Source: CAZSSH01 sp964609825
GTDB lineage: Bacteria > Verrucomicrobiota > Lentisphaeria > Victivallales > Victivallaceae
Reading direction: 5' to 3'
Assembly: GCA_964609825.1 (NCBI GenBank)
Contig: CAZSSH010000009.1
Coordinates: 186,001 to 250,000 of the forward strand
DNA: 64,000 nucleotides
The position numbers and the translations under genes are program-made. Each line of letters starts with the position of its first letter. Position 1 is the stretch's first letter. The notes beneath the pieces were generated by a model. It saw only the letters and a program-made list of their open reading frames with translations. It searched no databases and was not told the DNA's origin. This document shows positions 34,050 through 44,200 of the stretch, in pieces.

Positions 34050-35177
34050 GTGAATAAGCAATCTACCTGTAAAACAGTCGAAAAAGAAATCAGGCGGCGG
34101 ATCTTGGCCGGCATCTATCCGCCTGGCTCCCGGATGCCGTCGGACCGCAAACTTGAGGAGGAGTTGCGGGTCAGCCGCTTAACCATTGCCAAGGCGCTGA
34201 GCTTGCTGGAGCAATCGCAGTTTTTGGTCCGCAAACCGCGCAGCGGCACTTATGTTTGCGCCGAGTGTCCGTCCGAGGCCAATCTTGATGACGAGTCGGG
34301 CGTTTTTCGCTACATCACACTGCCGACCACGGTCGACGGAGTGGTGATGGTCAAAGACTGTATCGACGAGGGACTGTACCGGGCGCTGCGCGACTCCAAT
34401 TACCGTTTGAGCGTCGAGTATTTTAACACCATTGAGGAAAACATCAAGTTGCTCCGCACCCACGACTCTTCGCTTAGTCGCGGAATGGTGATCTGGCCGA
34501 GCGACAACTTAAAAATGATCGAGATTCTCGGTTACTACAAGCGGGACAATTTTCCGTTTGTGCTGGTGGACAGCCATTTCCCCGAGTTGCCGTGCGACCG
34601 CGTTTGCATCAACAATAAATTGGGCGCCGAGCTGATGGTGGATTACCTTTATCAGCTCGGACACCGGCGGATTGCCTATCTGACCGTCCAGTCCGGCAGC
34701 ACCAGCATCAATGATCGTCTGGGCGGTTTTTTTCTCGCCATGAACCGGCGTAATTTAAATGCGTTGCGTTTCCTTGGCGTGGTGCCGGACAATGACCGGA
34801 TCAGCTCGGCCTCGCACGGCGCAAAAAATTGCTCGTTTATCGAGGATTACATCGTCAATATCATGGGCCAAAAGGACCGGCCCACCGCAATTTTTTGCAG
34901 CAATGACTTTATCGCCATGACCGTGATGCAAATGCTCAAAGAGCATAACTATCACATCCCCCGGGATATCAGCGTGGTCGGTTTTGACAACATCGAAAAA
35001 GGGATGTGGGTCAAGCCCCACCTCACTACCGTCAGCCCGGAGTTTCAGCAAATGGGGTTCGAAGCCGGTAAGATATTATTGGGCCGCTGCCGCAAAAAAT
35101 TGCCCAACATGCCGTTGATTGTCGAGGTGGAGCCCCGGTTGATTGTGCGTGACTCGGCGGTGCCGCCGGAAAATTGA
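34050..35177 (+). CDS. GntR/LacI hybrid transcriptional regulator (AraR-like)
   Basis: 375 residues with a GTG start. Residues about 8-72 are a GntR winged helix (KEIRRRILAGIYPPGSRMPS, then RKLEEELRVSRLTIAKAL). Residues about 85-365 are a LacI/periplasmic-binding-type sensor, with HRRIAYLTVQSGSTSINDR, CSNDFIAMTVMQML and DISVVGFDN. This domain fusion is the arrangement of the arabinose repressor AraR. It stands at the head of the 35-50 kb glycosidase cluster on the same strand. A perfect 14-bp inverted repeat just behind its stop and before the pseudopilin promoter is a candidate operator. The effector sugar is unknown. Confidence 0.9.
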   Translation: MNKQSTCKTVEKEIRRRILAGIYPPGSRMPSDRKLEEELRVSRLTIAKALSLLEQSQFLVRKPRSGTYVCAECPSEANLDDESGVFRYITLPTTVDGVVMVKDCIDEGLYRALRDSNYRLSVEYFNTIEENIKLLRTHDSSLSRGMVIWPSDNLKMIEILGYYKRDNFPFVLVDSHFPELPCDRVCINNKLGAELMVDYLYQLGHRRIAYLTVQSGSTSINDRLGGFFLAMNRRNLNALRFLGVVPDNDRISSASHGAKNCSFIEDYIVNIMGQKDRPTAIFCSNDFIAMTVMQMLKEHNYHIPRDISVVGFDNIEKGMWVKPHLTTVSPEFQQMGFEAGKILLGRCRKKLPNMPLIVEVEPRLIVRDSAVPPEN

Positions 35178-35211
35178 GCATGAGCAGTGACGGATCTTTG
35201 CAACGTGTTGC

Positions 35212-35277
35212 TGAGCCAAACAACGGTACGTGACGTTGTTTGGCTCATAAAGATAAGAGTTTCTCTTTTGGTATAAT
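35212..35277 (+). promoter_or_regulatory. Perfect inverted repeat plus extended -10 promoter before pseudopilin 3
   Basis: TGAGCCAAACAACG (35212-35225) and its exact complement CGTTGTTTGGCTCA (35234-35247) flank 8 bp. The extended -10 TGGTATAAT is at 35269-35277, the same nine bases used at 14850-14858. The repeat is not followed by a T run, so an operator for the upstream GntR/LacI-type regulator is more likely than a terminator, but an RNA hairpin role cannot be excluded. Confidence 0.6.
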
Positions 35278-35319
35278 GAAAAAACGAAACCGAAACAAGT
35301 TAACCCACAGGAGGGTACA

Positions 35320-36048
35320 ATGAAACAGTATTTTACATTGATCGAGTTGTTGGTCGTGATTGCGATTATCGCGATTTTGGCTTCGATGCTGCTGCCGGCG
35401 TTGAACAAGTCGCGTGTTGTCGCTCAATCCACCAAGTGTGCCAATAACCTTAAGCAGATCGGTCTCGGCGTCGGCATGTACGTCGGCGATGCCCGCAACG
35501 CCTCGGTACGCTTGGCCGCCGGTGAAGGCGATGAGTGCACGGTTGCGTTGCCCGGCGATCCGCGCGTATGGCGTGGTCTCGGCACCATCTACGGCAGTCG
35601 GTATATCAGTGATTCGGCGATTTTTTATTGTCCCACCGCCAAAAACAATCCGTATTTGGATTTTAAGAACAAATGGACCAACCAGGATACCACCGGCAAT
35701 ATCCAGATGACCTATGCCCACCCGCGCGCCGACAGTTCGCAAAAGGACCGGCAGGTGCAATTTAACCTCTTTGGCACCAGTCCCGGCATTCCCTTGTCGC
35801 GGCTCAAGCCCGGTCATGTCATTGTAGCCGATGACGGGCTGTATCATACCGCCGGTTACAGCATTTGGGCGACTTGGCCGCTGGAGCACGGCGACAAGGG
35901 CAATATGCTCTACAGCGACGGCCATACTTCGCGTGTATCACAGCGGGAAGCTTGGGGTTTGCGGGCTCAGGCGGGCAATACTCCCGGCAGCATCGGGGTT
36001 GACAAGTGGTTTTTGAGCCCGTACAATAAGACGTTGGATACTTTTTAA
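35320..36048 (+). CDS. Solitary pseudopilin-like protein (3)
   Basis: 242 residues, with a strong ribosome site (CAGGAGGG). It has the shortest leader of the set, MKQY, before FTLIELLVVIAIIAILAS and MLLPALNKSRVVAQ. Tyr rather than Gly precedes the cleavage point. The C-terminal part has an EHGDKGNMLYSDGHT segment (H-X9-DG). It is the first gene after the regulator and 74 bp before a secreted glycoside hydrolase, repeating the regulator-pseudopilin-enzyme order. No other type II secretion or pilus genes are nearby. Function unknown. Confidence 0.88.
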   Translation: MKQYFTLIELLVVIAIIAILASMLLPALNKSRVVAQSTKCANNLKQIGLGVGMYVGDARNASVRLAAGEGDECTVALPGDPRVWRGLGTIYGSRYISDSAIFYCPTAKNNPYLDFKNKWTNQDTTGNIQMTYAHPRADSSQKDRQVQFNLFGTSPGIPLSRLKPGHVIVADDGLYHTAGYSIWATWPLEHGDKGNMLYSDGHTSRVSQREAWGLRAQAGNTPGSIGVDKWFLSPYNKTLDTF

Positions 36049-36122
36049 AGACTTGTCCGATGCAAGAGTAAGTCCGACTTTACCGCAAAGGTACCGCGTT
36101 TTTCAAACTTGATATTGATGAT

Positions 36123-38684
36123 ATGATAAAAAAAATGGATTACAAAAAGAGCATCATTGGTATGCTGCTGCTTGTCAACGCCGCTTTGGGCGCCGGCGAG
36201 TTTGCGGTGACGGATTATTCGGAATTTTATATGACACCCCGGAGTGAAGCGGCAATTCACTTAAAAACGGCGGACACGCCGGGGACGGCGGTCAACTATT
36301 GTATTCGCGATTATGTCGGCAATATTATCCGGCGCGGCACGGCTGAGATTGCCGCCGACGGTATGCTGACCATCAAACTTGATTTGCCGCGCGGCTTTTA
36401 TGAGCTGATATTGGGAGACAATCAATCCTTGATCCGGCTCTTTGCCGCACCCAGATTTGAGCGTCCTGCCGATCCGTTTTTCGGCATTGACGCCGGATTC
36501 TCCTGGTTTCCGGGCGGAGTCAAAGAGTTTGCCATGATGCAGGCGCACAAGGATCACGGCATCGCTTTTGTGCGCGAAAGATTGTCCTATATTGAGTTAC
36601 AAGAAGGTCTCGACAAATCCGGCGGCGACTGGCGTGTCGGCAACCCCGAGCGTTATCTGGGGGTGCGGAGCCGTCTTAAGTCGCACGGCTTAAACGTGAC
36701 TGACTGTTTTCACGACGCGCCCGCCTCTACCGGTGCAAAACCGCATGCGTGGTCAAGCGCGGATTATCCCAAAGATTATTTGCTGGTGGCCGGTCACTGG
36801 TCCAATCTTTTGTCCCGGCTGTCGTCGGTCATCGACGAGCTGGAAATCTGGAACGAGCCCGACGGCTTCAGCGCCGGTCCGGCGACTTATTACCCGCCTC
36901 TGGTCAAAACCATTGCCTGGGTCAATTTTGAGGGAAAATACAACAAAAGACTGATCGGCGGGGTATTCAGTGAGCTCGCGTCTCCGGAATTTTACAAAAG
37001 TTGCGGCGACAACGGTCTGTATGACGTGGTTGACGCGGTCAGTTTTCATACTTACTCCGGTCCGGCCGAGACGGAGAAACAAATTCGCACATACCGTGAT
37101 CTCTTTGCCCGCTTCGGCCGGGAGTCGCTGCCGTTGTACATTACCGAGGCAGGGCGGCCTTTTTCCAACGAGAGCCCGTCCGAGCAGGCGCGCTCGGCCG
37201 CTTACATCGCCGCCAAAGCGGTGGTCGGCCGCGCCTGCGGTCTGGCGCAATACTACCCGTTTTTTGCCCAGAGCTACGGCGAAGGTCAGATGAATTTTTC
37301 GATGCTTGACAGCAACAGCGCGCCGCGCCGTCAGCTGGCCGGTTATTACAATACCGCCATCACCTTGGCGGATGCCGAATACGTCGGCAATCTCAAGGCA
37401 CAAGGCGCGCCGGGATTGGTGGTGCCGGTTTTTGACAACGGCAAGGATTATATCGCCGTGCCGGTTTCGCTTGCGATCGACCCGGCCGCGGTAATTGTCA
37501 TCGCTGCCCCGGCAAGTGAGGTGCGCGGCTTGGACGGGCGGAGTTTGGATTTTTCGTCCGCCGGGATTCCGCTCCCGGACGGAATTGGTTTTGTCATCCT
37601 TGACCGAGCCAAAGTCCAAGCGGATTTTTCCGGGTATATCGATGTAAAAACCCCTTACATGGAGCTCTACCGGCGGGCGCATTTGCCGTTGCCGCCCAAA
37701 AAAATGAGCCCGGTGGTGCTGAGCTTTCAGCCGGATCCGCAGCAATTCGTCTGTGATTTCAAACGCACCAAAGGTTTTTTTGTCACCGATCAGGCGCAAA
37801 ACGCGTTGCGGTATCAAGTCAATGTTTTTAATGTCGGCAATGAGCCGCAAACAATCCGGCTCGTTCTGGATTCGCCAAACAATGTCCGGGTGTCGGGATT
37901 GTCGTCATCGGAGATTGCTCTTGCTCCCAAGTCAATGCAAAAAGTGAGTTTTACTGTGGATATTGCCGGGGCGCTGCAAACGGACAAGTCTGTGACGCTG
38001 CCTTTGCGGGCCTTGGATGCCAATGGAAAAACACTCGATACCGTCGCCCCGGTCTTTGGGGTGGACGCGGTGGAGAAATCCTACCGGGCATTGTCGCGCG
38101 GGGAACGGATCACGGTCGACGGCCGGATCGATCCGGCAGAGTGGGGCCGCAGCGAAGTCATCCATCTGACCGGCGAGGACGGCAACGAGTGCGACGCGCG
38201 CTTTGCGTGGAGTCCGGCCGGACTCAATTTCGCGATCGCGGTCAAAGAAAAAGAACACATTCAGACCGCCAATCCCGATCTCGCGTGGCAGCAGGACTGC
38301 ATCCAGCTGGCGGTGGATACCCTGCAGCACCGCAAAATGGACGGGACACAGTATGAGTTTGGGCTGTCTCTCAAAGACGGCGAGTCGCGCTGGTCTCGCT
38401 GGATTGCACCCGCCGGGATGCCGGCAATTTCCCCCCAAAGCAAACTTTGCGTGATTCGTGATGAGCAAAACAAGCTGACGGTCTATGAGGGGAACCTTGC
38501 CTGGGAGGATTTGAAACCCGCAACCGGGGAAGTCAACCGCAAAATCGGCTTGACCTTTTGTGTCCAGTCGCTCAACTCCGCCAATAACAAGAGTGTTATG
38601 GAGTGGACACCGGGAATCACCTCGGCCGGGGGCAAAGACCCCTCGCTGTTTGGCGAAATCATGCTTTACGACAGTGCCGAGTAA
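36123..38684 (+). CDS. Secreted clan-A-type glycoside hydrolase with C-terminal CBM9-like domain (paralogue 1)
   Basis: 853 residues with signal peptide (KKSIIGMLLLVNAALGAGEF). A beta-domain (about 25-115) is followed by a TIM barrel (about 120-430). The candidate acid/base is Glu245 in LEIWNEPDGF and the candidate nucleophile Glu342 in YITEAGRPF, the clan GH-A (GH5/GH39-like) pattern; the exact family is not certain. Two beta-sandwich linkers follow, and the C-terminus (about 655-850) is CBM9/DOMON-like (VDGRIDPAEWGRSEVIHLTG). It is about equally long and colinear with the next gene, its paralogue. No strong ribosome site; MDYKK four codons later is an alternative start. Confidence 0.82.
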   Translation: MIKKMDYKKSIIGMLLLVNAALGAGEFAVTDYSEFYMTPRSEAAIHLKTADTPGTAVNYCIRDYVGNIIRRGTAEIAADGMLTIKLDLPRGFYELILGDNQSLIRLFAAPRFERPADPFFGIDAGFSWFPGGVKEFAMMQAHKDHGIAFVRERLSYIELQEGLDKSGGDWRVGNPERYLGVRSRLKSHGLNVTDCFHDAPASTGAKPHAWSSADYPKDYLLVAGHWSNLLSRLSSVIDELEIWNEPDGFSAGPATYYPPLVKTIAWVNFEGKYNKRLIGGVFSELASPEFYKSCGDNGLYDVVDAVSFHTYSGPAETEKQIRTYRDLFARFGRESLPLYITEAGRPFSNESPSEQARSAAYIAAKAVVGRACGLAQYYPFFAQSYGEGQMNFSMLDSNSAPRRQLAGYYNTAITLADAEYVGNLKAQGAPGLVVPVFDNGKDYIAVPVSLAIDPAAVIVIAAPASEVRGLDGRSLDFSSAGIPLPDGIGFVILDRAKVQADFSGYIDVKTPYMELYRRAHLPLPPKKMSPVVLSFQPDPQQFVCDFKRTKGFFVTDQAQNALRYQVNVFNVGNEPQTIRLVLDSPNNVRVSGLSSSEIALAPKSMQKVSFTVDIAGALQTDKSVTLPLRALDANGKTLDTVAPVFGVDAVEKSYRALSRGERITVDGRIDPAEWGRSEVIHLTGEDGNECDARFAWSPAGLNFAIAVKEKEHIQTANPDLAWQQDCIQLAVDTLQHRKMDGTQYEFGLSLKDGESRWSRWIAPAGMPAISPQSKLCVIRDEQNKLTVYEGNLAWEDLKPATGEVNRKIGLTFCVQSLNSANNKSVMEWTPGITSAGGKDPSLFGEIMLYDSAE

Positions 38685-38707
38685 TTAATAAAGGAAGAAA
38701 TTCGGAT

Positions 38708-41227
38708 ATGTTTGGTAAATATATAGATGCGGTGTGCTTGATCATGTTATCGGCGCTGTCTTTGACCGGTAGTTTGGCGGCGGCCCAGTTGGAGCTGGAT
38801 CAGCCCGGCCGGGCCTACTTTTTTGCCGACGTTTTGTATGAGTTGGACTTGGCCGCCAAAGATGTCGCCCCCGGCGACAAATTTGCCGCCGCACTGCTTG
38901 ATTACACCGGAGCGACGGTAAAAGACGCTCAAGGCATTGTCGGTCAGGATGGCCGCTGCCGTTTTGCATTGCAACTGCCGCAGGGATATTATACGCTAAA
39001 AGTTGCCGCCGTCAATCAGGACTTTGGATTGGTGGTTTATCCCAACCGGCCGGGGATGGCGGACCCATATTTCGCCATTGATGCGGCTTATTCGTGGTTC
39101 CCTTGGGGAGCCTGTGAAATTTCAATGATGGATGCGTTGCGCCGGGTCAAGATTGTCAACGTCCGCGAGCGTCTGTCATGGCACGAGATCGCCGATGATA
39201 AAACGCCGGACTCCTGGGGGCCCGGCAGTCCCGGTCAGGGACGGCGCTATCGCGGTGTCCGCGAGCGGCACGGCGCCAACGGGATCAAGGTGCTGGATTG
39301 CTTTCAGGATGCCCCGGCCTCGGTCGGAGCTGACAACGGAGCGCACAACAGTTCGCGTTTCCCGAGCGATCAATTGGCGGCTTACCGGCAGTGGCTGGAT
39401 TATTTTCCGCGCTTCGCCCCATATTTGGGGGGGATGGAGGTGTGGAATGAGCCTGACGACAATTACGGTCCGGTGGCAGCTTATGTGCCCACGGTCAAGA
39501 CCATTGCTTATGTCAACCAAAAAACCAACTCCCATGTGCCGATTGTCGGCGGCTCGTACTCACAGCTGACCCCGGATGTTTTTCGCGAAAGTGCAATGCG
39601 CAACCGGATGTTTGAGGTGGTGGACGCCATCAGTTATCACAACTACTCCGACCCGTATTTTATTGAGGGGTCGATCCGTTATTACCGAGATTTGCTGCAA
39701 ACCTACGGCCGCGAATCGCTGCCGTTGTACATCACCGAGTGCGGTTGGCCGTGGACGGGCGAGGCGGCCAAAAACATCATCGGCAAGGCGGTTGAGGGAA
39801 AAGCTTGCGGGTTGGCGCAGTTTTACCCGTTTTTTGCTCAGGATTACCGCGAGGGTACGCTGGATTTTTCCATGATCCGCGCCAACCGTTCGCCGCTGCC
39901 GGTGATGGGAGCGTATGCGTATCTGGCCACCCGGCTGGCCAATTTTGAGTATGTCGGCGATCTTAACATCAACGTGCCCGAGGTCAATCGGGCCCGTGTT
40001 TTGAGCGACGGCAAAGAGTACATCGCGGTGATTTACTCCGATGCTACCGGAGCAACTTTCAGGATGCCCAATTTGCCCGTTGCCCGGATTGAGGGGCTTG
40101 ACGGCCGTGAGCTGCCCAAAGGAGCCACCGTCTGCAACCGCGACGGGGTGATGTATTGGCATTTGACCCCGGCAAAAATCGGCGGATTAATTAAGACCAA
40201 TACCTCGGCAATGAAATTGTTGCAGCGCAGCAAACTGCCGTTGGCGCCGGCAAAAGTTTCGCCGGTCGTGCTGGCGGCGGTGATGAATGACCGGGAGTTG
40301 AGCTGCGGCCGCGCCGTGCGCAGCGGCTACCGGATCAAATCCGATGTCGAGAAAAATTTTTCGCTGACCGTCGATTTATTTAACCTCGGCGATGAGACGG
40401 CCGATCTTGATCTGGAGTTGGAAGTCCCCGGCAAGATAACGGTCAAGCCGGATAAAAAGCAAAGTTTTACCGTCCCGGCCGGGAGCAAAATTTCGTCAGT
40501 ATGGCAGCTTGACGTTGCCGGTTATTTTGTCGGCAATTACGGATTTGAGGCGGTACTGACCGCCCGTGACAAACAGGGGATGGTCAAAGATTACATCGCC
40601 GTCCCGCTGCTCAAAACCGAAACCGCGCGCAAAGAGTATGAAGTGCGGCGGTGCGGCGCCAAACCGACTGCCGCCGACTGGGACCGCGCTGCCGCCGTGA
40701 CAATGGCGCGCAACGGCAATTTTGAAACGGACGATTTCGGCGTTTCCGCCAAATTTTTGTGGAATGATCAGGGGTTGCTGTTTTTGATCAAAGTCAAGGA
40801 CATCGTCCACGTACAGGAAAATTTGCCGCAGGAGGCCTGGCGTCAGGACAGTGTGACCTTTGCTTTTGACCCGGCCAAGTCGATGCGAAACGACTGCACC
40901 CAATATGAGTACGGCATTTCTTCGCGCGGCGGCAATCCCCGGTGGTATTGTTATATCAAAGGGTTAAAAAAATCCGACGTCATGAGCAAAGACAGCAAAT
41001 TTCAATTTATGCGCAGCGAAGCGTCCAAAATGAGCACCTACACCGGGATGATCGCCTGGGATGACATCACGCCCTTTAAAGGCGCCCCCGATGCCTCGAT
41101 GGGATTTGACTTTTGCGTGACCAACGGCAACGGCGCGGCGGAGCGCGAGAGTCTGGAGTGGACCCCGGGCATTGAGTCGGGGAGCAAAGACTCCAGCTTA
41201 TTTGGCTTATTGAAATTTGTCCCGTAA
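38708..41227 (+). CDS. Secreted clan-A-type glycoside hydrolase with C-terminal CBM9-like domain (paralogue 2)
   Basis: 839 residues from the ATG at 38708 (MFGKYIDAVCLIMLSALSLT signal peptide) behind AAAGGAAG. The domain order is the same as in the preceding gene. The catalytic candidates are Glu248 in MEVWNEPDDNY and Glu344 in YITECGWPW, and the C-terminal module includes the FAFDPAKSMRNDCTQYEYG segment. Conserved blocks in both proteins (YFAIDAAYSWFPWG versus FFGIDAGFSWFPGG; ACGLAQFYPFFAQDYREG versus ACGLAQYYPFFAQSYGEG) show an old tandem duplication. The pair probably acts outside the cell on different linkages of one glycan. Confidence 0.82.
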   Translation: MFGKYIDAVCLIMLSALSLTGSLAAAQLELDQPGRAYFFADVLYELDLAAKDVAPGDKFAAALLDYTGATVKDAQGIVGQDGRCRFALQLPQGYYTLKVAAVNQDFGLVVYPNRPGMADPYFAIDAAYSWFPWGACEISMMDALRRVKIVNVRERLSWHEIADDKTPDSWGPGSPGQGRRYRGVRERHGANGIKVLDCFQDAPASVGADNGAHNSSRFPSDQLAAYRQWLDYFPRFAPYLGGMEVWNEPDDNYGPVAAYVPTVKTIAYVNQKTNSHVPIVGGSYSQLTPDVFRESAMRNRMFEVVDAISYHNYSDPYFIEGSIRYYRDLLQTYGRESLPLYITECGWPWTGEAAKNIIGKAVEGKACGLAQFYPFFAQDYREGTLDFSMIRANRSPLPVMGAYAYLATRLANFEYVGDLNINVPEVNRARVLSDGKEYIAVIYSDATGATFRMPNLPVARIEGLDGRELPKGATVCNRDGVMYWHLTPAKIGGLIKTNTSAMKLLQRSKLPLAPAKVSPVVLAAVMNDRELSCGRAVRSGYRIKSDVEKNFSLTVDLFNLGDETADLDLELEVPGKITVKPDKKQSFTVPAGSKISSVWQLDVAGYFVGNYGFEAVLTARDKQGMVKDYIAVPLLKTETARKEYEVRRCGAKPTAADWDRAAAVTMARNGNFETDDFGVSAKFLWNDQGLLFLIKVKDIVHVQENLPQEAWRQDSVTFAFDPAKSMRNDCTQYEYGISSRGGNPRWYCYIKGLKKSDVMSKDSKFQFMRSEASKMSTYTGMIAWDDITPFKGAPDASMGFDFCVTNGNGAAERESLEWTPGIESGSKDSSLFGLLKFVP

Positions 41228-41242
41228 ACAATAATATTACCA

Positions 41243-44200
41243 ATGGTTTCGGATAGAGAAAGGCTGCTGTCAACGATGATGAACCCGATGGAGAAAAAAC
41301 TGCAACTCGAGCGCGCAAAAAAGTTTTTTTACCGCTTGCCCCAACACTTTTTTGGCGAAACGCGCACGTTTGAAGCGGAAATCGCGTTGACTGACCGGCG
41401 ATTCGCCTATGCGCAAATCAAGCAGTTGCCGTTTCAAAAAATTGCCGAGGATGAGTTTTACGGCAAGCTTTGGGATAAGGCTTACGTCAAATTGCGCGGG
41501 TCGATCCCGCCGGAGTGGCGCGGGTGCGCGGTTTCGTTTTTGCTCAATTTTGGCGGCGAGGCGCTGATGTTTGACCGCAACGGATCGGCGGTTTGCGGTT
41601 TTACCAGTACTTGCGTGTTTGAGGCCGAGTATAAAAAAGAGCTGCATCACCACACTTTGAGCGCCGAGCCGGAAGAGCTGGAGCTTCTTTTTGAGGTGCA
41701 AGCTTCCGGCAATCTCGGAGCGGAAACCAATTTTGAGAAACCGGGGGTATCCTGCGAAGTAGGCGTGATGCGCCAACTCAAATACGGAGTGTTTCACCCC
41801 GAGGTGTGGCACTTGCGGCTGGAGTTTGAGATTTTACTGGCGCTCCTCGGCGAAATGCGGCAGGGGGTAAACTGTATTGCCAATACCCGCAATTATCCGG
41901 CGGACTCCTATTTTGAGCACCGGATTTACCGGGTGATGATGCTGGCTGTCGACGCTTATAAGGATGACCCTGCCAATGCTCCGGCGGCGCGGGCCGTGCT
42001 GCGGCGGATTTTGGCGCAAACCGCATCCGGCGATACGATGAGAGCCGCCGCGGTCGGCCACTGTCACATCGACATTGCCTGGCTTTGGACGATCGATGAA
42101 ACCGTCGGCAAGATCGGACGCACGTTTGCCAATCAGTTGAGTTTGCTCCGGCGTTACCCGGATTACATCTTTGGCGAATCGCAGCCGTTTCTTTACGAGC
42201 TCGCGAAAGAGCATTACCCCGAGCTTTTTGAGGAAATCAAGTCTTATGTCAAGGCCGGGCGCTGGGAGCTGCAGGGCGGCATGTATGTCGAGGCCGACTG
42301 CAATCTAAGTTGCGGCGAAGCGCTCGTGCGCCAATTTTTATACGGTAAAAATTTCTTTCGCGATGAATTCGGTGTGGAGGTCAAAAACCTCTGGCTGCCG
42401 GATGTATTCGGATACAATGCGATGCTGCCGCAGCTTTCGCGTTTGGCGGGCTGCGACTCCTTTGTGACGCAAAAACTCTGCTGGAATCAATACAACAAAT
42501 TCCCTTATCACGCCTTTACCTGGTACGGCCTCGACGGCACCGGGTTGCTCTCCTTTTTCCCGCCCGAAGAAAATTACAATGCCATGCTGGTCCCCGATCA
42601 GCTCAATTTCGGAGCCAACAGCTTGTCCGAAAACGATATTTTGGATGAATTTTTGTGCTTGTACGGCGTCGGCGACGGCGGCGGCGGCCCCAAGGACGAG
42701 TATCTCGAGCGGGCCAAGCTCTGTGCCGATCTGAGCGGCTGCCCCAAGGTGTCGTTTTCGCGCGCCGATGATTTTTTGGCACGTCTTGCCCGGCGTCAAA
42801 ACGAGTTGCCCGAGTACCACGGGGAACTTTATCTGGAGTGCCACCGCGGCACCTACACTTCGCAGGGCTGGATCAAAAAAGCCAACCGCGAGTGCGAACA
42901 ACTGCTGATCGGGGCCGAATTTATTTTTTCGCAATTGCCCGCGCCGGACTATCCGCGCTGGGAGCTTGACCGCTTGTGGAAAAAACTTTTGGTCAACCAG
43001 TTTCACGACATTCTCCCCGGTTCTTCCGTCGGCCGGGTTTATCAGGATGCGCGCAAGGATTATGGATTGATCAGGGCCAAAGTTACGGAGCTCTTGGGAT
43101 CGGCCGCCCGGCAACTGTACCGGAGCAACTTTGGCAGTTGCGTGCTGGTCAACACCTTGAGTTGCAATTATGAGCAGCTGATTGATTTACCCGGCGGCAA
43201 ACGGCTGGTGACCTTGCCCCCGGGCGGCGCGGTCGAGCTGCCGCCGGATCTGCCGGTCTTTGTGCCGGAGACGGTGGATAACGATCTCGTTCTTCAAAAT
43301 GAATTGATTCGCTATACGTTTGACCGCAACGGGTTGCTGGTGAGTGCCTGTGATTTGGAGTGCGGCCGCGAAATTATGCGTACCGGCGGCAACCGTTTGA
43401 GCTTGTATGTCGATATGCCGGTGGCCAACGAAGCTTGGGATATTGATCTGGCATACGAAAACGAAAAGATTTGCGAAGCAACTTTGACCGGTTTTTCGCC
43501 CAAACGGATTGCCCGGGACTATCAGGAGTTTGAGCTTGAGTTTACCATCGGCCAATCGACAGTGCGCCAGCAGGTCACTTTGGCCCGCAACAGCAAACGC
43601 CTTGAGTTTCACAACGTTGTCGATTACCGCGAGCGCCGCAAAATGCTGCGGGTCGCCTTTGACACCGTCATTGACAGCGATGAGGCCGCCTTTGACATCC
43701 AGTTTGGCCACATCCGGCGTCCGACTCACCGCAATACCTCGCGCGAACGCGCCATGTATGAGGTGGCGTCACAGCGGTATATGGATATTTCCGAGCCAAA
43801 TTACGGGGTCGCCCTCCTGAACAACGGCAAATACGGCTGCAAAGTTTTTGGCGGCACGCTGGATTTAAATTTATTGCGCAGCCCGATTTGGCCGGACGAA
43901 AACGCCGACTTGGGCATACACCAATTTGCCTATTGTTTTTTGCCGCACCGTCATGCTCTTGCCGACAGTCAAGTCATGGCCGAAGCAGCGGCATTTAACC
44001 GGCCGCCGTTCCGGTTTGATCACTTTGCTTTGTCCGGTACCGGAGCTCCACCGGTCGCGATCGTTCGCGGCGCGGCTTCACTGGAGGCCTTGAAACGGGC
44101 GCAAAAATCCGACGCATTGATCGCCCGGGTGGTCGAGTTATCGGGACGCAGCGGCGAAGTTGAGCTCACGATGCCCGCCGGAGCCAGAGTGTTTGTCACT

